From Terfezia claveryi (taxonomy: Eukaryota; Ascomycota; Pezizomycetes; Pezizales; Pezizaceae): DNA of 64,000 nt. The stretch spans positions 62,001 through 126,000 of the forward strand of contig WHUX01000138.1 in the NCBI GenBank assembly GCA_015179025.1, given 5' to 3'. The first letter of the stretch is position 1. Every line of letters begins with the position of its first letter. Positions 57,592-64,000 of the stretch are shown in pieces. A program made the translations under genes and the position numbers. The notes under the pieces are model-generated. The model worked only from the letters and a program-made list of their open reading frames with translations, had not been told where the DNA came from and did not search any database.

Positions 57592-57733
57592 TTACTGACA
57601 CTAGCAAGGGACCTGCTCCAGGTCATTTATCTTTGTCTGCGTTTTCTTTGCCTACACCTATGTCTGTTGATGAGTCTGCCTGTTTGGTGAGCACTTCGTT
57701 GTACCTATAACTGTCAAGTTCAATGATAAAACA

Positions 57734-60453
57734 GTGGTTACATCAGCTCTCATAGATTGTGGTGCTTCAGGAATAGCATTCATTGACCAGATCTTTGTCA
57801 GTAAAAACTATATACCAACCTCCAAGCTAAAAACTCCCCGCCTCCTTGATGTTATTAACGGCTGCCCTATCTCTTCTGGTGTGATTACCGACCTCGCATG
57901 CCTGCCCAGCGCCATGGATGATCACTCGGAAGATCTCCCAATGTTCGTAACCAAGCTAAAGTATCCAATTGTCCTTGGGATCCCCTGGCTTAGAATGCAT
58001 GATATATCAGTCAGCTTCGGCTCTTACACCTTGCGATTCAACAGCCCTTGTTGCAAAAAACACTGTGGAGATCCAAAAACCACTGTCACTGGGCTGTGCG
58101 CATTGCCACCCCAATAATCCACCAGACTCAGGTGGTAATCCCGCCTGCACACATCAATGCTACCATTCCCCCAGTTTTCCCGATATCCCCCGCCCTCGCA
58201 AAACCCCTGAATATTAACTTTATTGGAGCAGGGGCCTTCACTCATCTCACCAGGAGGCATAAGCTCAAAGTACATACCCTCTCAATTTATGAGATCAATC
58301 TGGAAATTAACAAGACCCGGTCCAAGCAGGAGTGGAAATCCTTGGTTTTACATGAGTACCACGAGTTCATTGACCTGTTCTCGGAAAAAGCCGTAGAGAA
58401 GTTGGCACCTCACCGACCATATGACCATATGATTCCACTGATAGAAGGTAAAACCCCTCCCTATGGGCCCCTCTATGGAATGTCTCGGGTAGAGCTGGAA
58501 GCCCTAAAAAAGTACTTGGAGGAAAACCTCAACAAGAGCTTCATTCGCCATAGCTCCTCCCCAGTGGGTGCCCCTGTGCTGTTCGTGAAGAAGTCGGACG
58601 GCTCTCTTCGGTTGTGCTTTGATTATCGTGGCCTGAACGAGATAACGGTCAAGAACAGGTATCCCCTACCTCTGATCCAGGAAACATTAGCCAGGCTCTC
58701 CAAGGCAAAATAGTTCACTAAACTGGATTTGAGGGGAGCCTATAACCTGGTCCGAATAGCTGAAGGTGAAGAGTGGAAAATGGCCTTCTGCACCTGGTAC
58801 GGGCACTTCGAGTACAATGTCATGCCTTTCGGCTTAACCAACGCCCCGGCCTCTTTCCAGCACTTTATTAATGATACTCTACGAGACTTTTTGGATGTGT
58901 TCTGCACAGCCTACCTGGACGATATCCTGATCTATTCAGACACTCTGGCAGAGTACAAAATCCATGTCCGACAAGTGCTGGAAAAGCTGGAGCAAGCCGG
59001 ATTATACCTCAAGCCTGAGAAATGCGAGTTTCATATGCAGGAGGTCAAGTATCTGGGGTTGATTATCACTACCGAAGGTATCAGGATGGATCCCACCAAG
59101 GTTACCGCTGTCCAGGAATGGCAAATCCCAGCAAATCTTAAGGATGTCCAAGCCTTCCTGGGGTTCGCTAACTTTTACTGGCGGTTCATTCTAGGGTATT
59201 CGAAGATCGTAGCCCCCCTCACCGCCCTGACCAAGAAAGACTGGCGCTTCGACTAGAATCCAGAAGCCCAATCTGCCTTCTAGAACCTCAGGGAAGCTTT
59301 CTGCTCAGCACCGATCCTGGCCCATTTCGATCCGGACAGAGAATGTATCGTGGAGACTGACGCCTCCGACTATGTCTCCGCGGGAATCTTGTCTCAGTAT
59401 GTCAATGGGATCCTCCACCCAGTGGCATACTTCTCAAAAAAGCACTCTCCAGCTGAGTGTAATTATGAAATCTATGATAAAGAGTTAATGGCCATTGTGC
59501 GAGCATTTGAGGAGTGGAGGCCACACCTGGAGTCAGCCAAGGGGATCATCGAGGTGCTATCCGATCATAAGAATCTTGTGTACTTCACCACCACTAAGCT
59601 GCTAAACTGACAGCAGGCTAGGTGGTCGGAGTTCTTATCTCGATTCAAATTTAAGATCAAGTATCGGCCTGGAAAAGCTGGGGGTAAGCCAGATGCACTG
59701 ACCAGAAGATCAGAAGATCTCACTAAAGGGGGGGATGAAAGGCTGAAGTACCAAAATCAGGTGGTACTGAAACCTGAAAATCTCGACCTGGCGGCCACTA
59801 GCCATGCTGATGCTGATGCTGATGCTGATGCTGATACTGATGCTGATGCTGATGTTAATGCTGATGCTGATACTGATGCTGATGCTGATGCTGATGCTGA
59901 TGCTGATGCTGATGCTAGAGCTGAAGAGAACCTAGGAGCAGATCTCCTTCTGCGGATATAACGGGCATATGAGGAGGACAACTTGGTTAAGGATATAATC
60001 ACGGCAGTGGAGTCGGGACAGCACCGTCACACCAAGATTTCCCTAGCCGAGTGCACCACTCAGGACGGCCTCCTATACTACCTAGATCGGCTCTATATAC
60101 CTGAAGGAGAGCTGCGGATGCAGCTGATCAAGGAACACCATGATACCATAGCTGCGGGTCATCCTGGGGTAGCTAAAACGTTAGAGCTGCTAGCTAGGCA
60201 ATATACGTGGATTGACCAATGGAAGGAGGTAGAGCGGTACATACGGAATTGCCATGTCTGGAAGCGTACCAAACCTACCCGCCATGCTCCGTATGGTACC
60301 CTGCAGCCCCTAGAAGTCCCAGAACAACCCTGCCAACATCTGACTATTGACTTCGTCACTGGATTGCCAGAAGACTCGGGATTCAACGCCATCTTGATGG
60401 TAGTGGATCGGTTAATGAAAATGAGGCATGTGATACCCTGTCGAGACACCTGC
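57734..60453 (+). pseudogene. Gypsy-3 pol: protease, RT, RNase H, integrase start
   Basis: Protease with ALIDCGASGIAFID (~57750; Cys for Ser in DSGAS). RT from LAPHRPYDH (58410) through [12 protein letters not shown] (~58580) and an intact YLDD (~58915). RNase H with VETDASDY (~59350), DHKNLVYF (~59570). An Asp-Ala linker at 59807-59925. Integrase from ~59985 with HPGVAKTLELLARQYTW, C-containing RNCHVWKR, IDFVTGLP (~60350), cut at 60453. Stops: TAG at 58711, 59254 and 59281, TGA near 59608, TAA near 59959. This is the least damaged RT in the lower half. Confidence 0.87.
59807..59925 (+). repeat. GATGCT microsatellite in gypsy-3 pol
   Basis: About 20 units of GATGCT/GATACT encoding Ala-Asp repeats between RNase H and integrase. 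Gypsy-2 has a shorter array at the same protein position (54415-54485). Confidence 0.9.
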
Positions 60454-61235
60454 TGTTATGAACCAACCCTTACCCTTGTCTCAAGAACCTCCGGCCCCTG
60501 TTTTGTATTGGCAACCTACGCACTTGCCAACTGATATATACTTGCGGCTCAACATGATCCTGACTCAGCATGAGTTTACCGTGCTATTGCTGGCCCTTTG
60601 GTTGCTATTCCAATTCCAGTAACTCAGACCCCGACCCCAGCCCTGACCTGCATGACAACCGACCGCATCCCGGAAGTCCAGATTAGGTACTCGCTTATTC
60701 GGGAATCTACTAGAACCTTCTAGTAGATTCATATCGTGAGAAATAGAATATTTTGTCGGAACTCTATGGTTTTCTAGTTCACGTACGAATCTTCTAGTTC
60801 ATTCTTTATGCTTTGTAACCTAGGATTTCTAACAAGAATTATAAGTCTTGAATGATACTGGATTCCTATAAAAGGAACCAGTTTCTCCTGTCTATTTTCC
60901 TTCTCTCTTCTTCTTCACGCAACAACTTGTTCACTCTACTGTACCTAGTTGTTCACAATATATCGATCTTCTATCTCTCGAGCGTAGCTCAGACTTTCAC
61001 GTTCCTAGTCTTGACCTTGTTTATGCCTACTCGTTCGGCCTTGGTCTCGCCCAAGTCCCCTCTGACCTTCGAATATATACACCTACTCGATCTTGTCAAT
61101 CCTGCTCTTCTCCAGTACTTGAACCTTTACTATCTCCCACTTAATCCCAGGATCCCTAACTATTTGCAACGTACCTCACATTCTCACAAGTCCCGCCCTT
61201 CGTATTACTGGTAGCTCGGATTAGGGTTCATTACA
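60454..61235 (+). repeat. Gypsy-4 5' LTR with TATA box
   Basis: 782 bases, TGTTATGAACC...GGTTCATTACA. TATAAAAG at 60878-60885 is a good promoter core, followed by a C/T-rich leader. An inverted TCTACTAGAACC/TTCTAGTAGA pair lies near 60707-60730. Gag ATG follows at 61272. Confidence 0.85.
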
Positions 61236-61271
61236 CTTTGTTGCGTACCTTATAGTCTCCACTACGTAAAA

Positions 61272-62450
61272 ATGTCTTCACAGCAACAACAGCAGGTACC
61301 ACCATCTGACGATGATCAATGGCATGCTTTAGCATTAATTCTCCGCGACACTCCTCCAGCACCCCCTTCTGTCTTCCCTAGCCTTCCAACAGGAACCCCA
61401 ACTTCTTTCTATTCCTGGATCCATGGAGCATTTGGTACAGGTATACGATCAGGACGAGGAGTTCCCACTAATTTCGATATTCCTGCTACGGGTACTTCTA
61501 CAACTACAGAATGTTGCTGGCACTATTATAATAGGGGGTACGAATATGGAATTACGGCTTCTAGTTTAATTCCAGGCTCTACTTCCACATCAACATCCTC
61601 TCGAGCTCCAAAACTACATGAACCAGAGAACTTTGATGGTACTAGATCTAAGTTCACTAGATTTATGATCAAACTCTCATTAGTATTCTCATCTGACCCT
61701 ACACGATATAATAATGAAGCTGCGAAAATCGCCTATGCAGTATCTTATTTAACAGGGTCTGTAGCTGACTGGGTTGAGCCTCATCTTGATCAAACTACTG
61801 GATTAATTGACTTCGATTCATTGAAGAATTTGCAACAGCATTAAAGAACGCATACGATGACCCTGATGCATGTGCTACTGCAGAACGAAAACTCCTTGCT
61901 CTCAAACAAGGAAATAAAGACTGCTCCACTTCCATGCTGAATTCGCGACATATGCTGCTGCCCTTAGTCTGGACCACCGAACCAAAATCTCCTTCTTCAC
62001 GAATGGAGCAAACCAAGCACTAAGGATCGCACTCTCGTATCAAGCCACACCTCCTGAGGACTTTGATGAATTTGTCCAACTTTGCATTAAGTTAGATAAT
62101 AGGGTTAAGATGTTGAACCAGAACCCTCCTAAGACTACAGGCCCTAGTCACCAAACTCCCGCTTCAGCCTCTCGACCTCCTATTCCTTCTACTTCAGTTG
62201 GAACTACTCCGGGACCAATGGACCTCTCAGCTTCTCGAAAAAGAGGTCCCTTACTGATGATATCCGCAAGCATCGTCGAGAAAATGGACTCTGCATGTAT
62301 TGCGGAAATGCTGGTCATTGGGCTACAAACTGCCCCGTTTATGCTAAAAACAAAAAACTAGCTACTGCTAGCACTGCTCCACCCCCTCTCGATACTACTA
62401 CTACTCCTGGACCTCAGACCCTCTTCGAGGTTCCAAAAAACTAGAGCACT
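61272..62450 (+). pseudogene. Gypsy-4 gag with CCHC knuckle, frameshifted
   Basis: ATG 61272, Gln run, a Thr/Ser-rich part, then the capsid with PENFDGTRSKFTRFMIKLSL (~61620) and YAVSYLTGSVADWV (~61735). At least two one-base frame changes (near 61835 and 61930) precede GPMDLSASRKRG (~62212) and the knuckle CMYCGNAGHWATNC (~62293-62334). Confidence 0.85.
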
Positions 62451-62452
62451 CT

Positions 62453-64000
62453 TTGAATAATGATGGCAGTTCAAAGAGCGCCAGGATGCATCCTGGTGCC
62501 ATCTCTCATGATCTTGTTTCTTTTGTTAGTTCTAATTCGTTTTCTGCTTTAGAAGAAATTCATCTTGAAGGAACTGGATATGTTTTACCTGTGGTTTCTC
62601 ACAAGTCTCGTCAACGACTTGCTCATCGACGTCGCCTTGCTTCTGCTTTAGTTATTTCTGCACTATCTGTTATTCATGATTTGGGGTCTGATGATCTACT
62701 TATTTTACTATGCCTTGTCAATGAAAACCTTTCTGGAACCTGCATGGTAGACTCGGGAGCTAGCTCCCAGTTTATCGACCTTGATTATGCCTTGAACCTG
62801 AACTTGCCTCTTGACTTGAAACCTAAGCCTGAAGACCTTGTACTTGCAGATGGAAAACGTTCTTTGTAGGACAAATAACCCATACTTGTACCTTGAAGCT
62901 AACTATAGACCAACATATGGAAGAACTTACCTTCCATGTAACTAAGCTAGCTGGTTGGAATATGATTGTTGGAAAATCATGGCTCAAACGTCATAACCCT
63001 ACGATCAACTGGACTCACAATACCATTGCCTTTGCCTCTGGATATTGTCATGCACACTATCTCCCTATACAAATCCAAAAAAGACAACAGAAACCTCCGA
63101 TAACCTCCGAATCTCAATCATTTCACGAGCTGCCTTCCGAGTAGCTATTAAGGATCCTGAAGCCAAACTATGTATTGCAGCCATCTATGCCTTCCCAGAA
63201 GATGATGATGATAATAGCGAGTCTGCTGCCAAACTTATACCTCCCGAATACCATGAATACCTATCTCTTTTCTCTGAAAAAGAAGCCCGAATCTTGCCCC
63301 CTCACCGTTATGTTGACCACGCAATTCCTTTACAAGATGGAGCTAAACCTCCATTCGGCCGAATGTACTCTATGTCCGACGCTGAACTAAAGGAAGTTAG
63401 GAAATAGATAGATGAAAATCTCTCCAAATCCTTTATCCGAGCAAGCTCCTCATCAGCTGCCTCCCCAATCCTTTTTGTAAAGAAAAAGGATGGTTCCCTC
63501 CACCTCTGTGTCGACTACCGTGCTTTGAATGATATTACGATCAAAGATCGTAACCCTCTACCCAGAATCGAAGAAACTCTGAACCAAATTCGAGGTTGTA
63601 AATATTTTACTCGACTTGACCTCCATGCTTGCTTTAATCAAATTCGAATCAAGGAAGGTGATGAGTGGAAAACAGCCTTCAGAACTCGCTACGGATTATT
63701 TGAGTTCCTTGTTATGCCTTTCGGGTTAACTAACGTACCTGCAACTGCCCAAAGGTTTATGAATGACACTCTACGAAAATACCTTGATATGTTGTGTGTC
63801 TGCTCTATTGATGATGTCTTGATCTACTCGAAAACTTAGAAAGAACACAAAGAACAAGTTCGAAAAGTCCTACAAAAGCTGAAAGAGGCTGGGCTATTCA
63901 TTAAACCTGAAAAATGCGAATTCTCTGTTAATAAGACTACATTTCTCGGTTTTATTATCTCCGAACATGGCCTTGAAACGGACCCCAAAAAGGTTAATGC
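62453..64000 (+). pseudogene. Gypsy-4 protease and RT, truncated by window end
   Basis: Protease with the canonical MVDSGASSQFID at ~62745, then a TAG at 62867. The domain continues to GWNMIVGKSWLKRHNP (~62950-63000). RT from PPHRYVDHAIPL (~63300) with [32 protein letters not shown] (~63610), MPFGLTN (~63715) and the catalytic motif as SIDD (~63805; Ser in place of Tyr). Stops at 63405 (TAG) and ~63837 (TAG). The frame continues past the window end. Confidence 0.87.

Larger units (their letters stand above)
55883..60453 (+). mobile_element. Gypsy-3 (plus strand), 5' part
   Basis: Its 5' LTR starts inside the RT of gypsy-2, with GGTGG (55878-55882) as the likely target base set. It carries gag, protease, RT, RNase H and the start of integrase, and is cut at 60453 by the gypsy-4 LTR. 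Because it lies head-to-head with its relative gypsy-2, the two form an imperfect inverted pair over their RT/RNase H regions. Confidence 0.88.
60454..64000 (+). mobile_element. Gypsy-4 (plus strand), 5' part, runs off window
   Basis: Begins with an LTR directly after ACCTGC of the gypsy-3 integrase, where the gypsy-2 copy of the same gene continues uninterrupted, which fixes the boundary. Carries gag, protease and RT up to the window end. A different family from gypsy-2/3 by LTR and gag sequence. Confidence 0.88.

Overview
The window looks like a repeat-dense, partly AT-rich segment of a filamentous ascomycete (Pezizomycotina-type) genome. Evidence for this: Ty3/gypsy chromoviruses, a Ty1/copia element, a Fot1/pogo element, a hAT relic, a Helitron and a Tad-like LINE sit together. 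In addition, nearly every in-frame stop in the broken genes is a CAG>TAG, CAA>TAA, CGA>TGA or TGG>TGA/TAG change, the C>T/G>A signature expected of repeat-induced point mutation (RIP). No prokaryotic features, rRNA or convincing tRNA were seen. Species cannot be named from the sequence.

Layout. 1-1.7 kb: a pair of ~549-bp LTR-like direct repeats around a 600-bp non-coding interior. 2.3-3.6 kb: a RIP-broken gene with its own TATA box. 4-6.3 kb: minisatellites and AT-rich DNA. 6.3-8.1 kb (minus): an intact 576-codon gene with a coiled coil and a divergent kinesin-like motor domain. 9.8-18.6 kb: a three-layer nest, in which an ORF is split by a pogo element (42-bp inverted repeats, TA target duplication) that is itself split by a 5.7-kb copia element (GGCCT duplication). 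18.6-21.2 kb: no gene seen, then two GC-rich satellites. 21.2-22.2 kb (minus): a LINE 3' end. 22.3-25.8 kb: a very large palindrome (arms ~1.4 kb, spacer ~0.6 kb). 26.7-40.3 kb (minus): a Helitron with a recognisable 3' hairpin/CTAA terminus, split by a 8.95-kb gypsy chromovirus with GGATG duplications. 40.9-42.2 kb (minus): a 2-oxoglutarate/Fe(II) dioxygenase-like gene of probable TET/JBP-like type with RIP-type damage. 43.25-45.06 kb: a non-coding element with ~530-bp inverted arms. 45-49.4 kb: AT-rich DNA with a hAT transposase relic. 49.5-50.9 kb: an unrecognised GC-balanced gene, probably three exons. 51.5 kb to the end: stacked gypsy insertions, each inside the previous one: a heavily RIPped relative of the 28.7-kb element, then a minus-strand gypsy, then a plus-strand gypsy of the same family, then a fourth gypsy running off the window.

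How it fits together. Most of the DNA is a graveyard of mobile elements whose order of arrival can be read from the nesting and the target duplications. Three non-retroelement genes stand out: the kinesin-like gene and the 49.5-kb gene are open and GC-balanced, while the dioxygenase-like gene is damaged and lies next to, and in the same direction as, the Helitron. All functional calls come from reading motifs by eye; no database search was possible.
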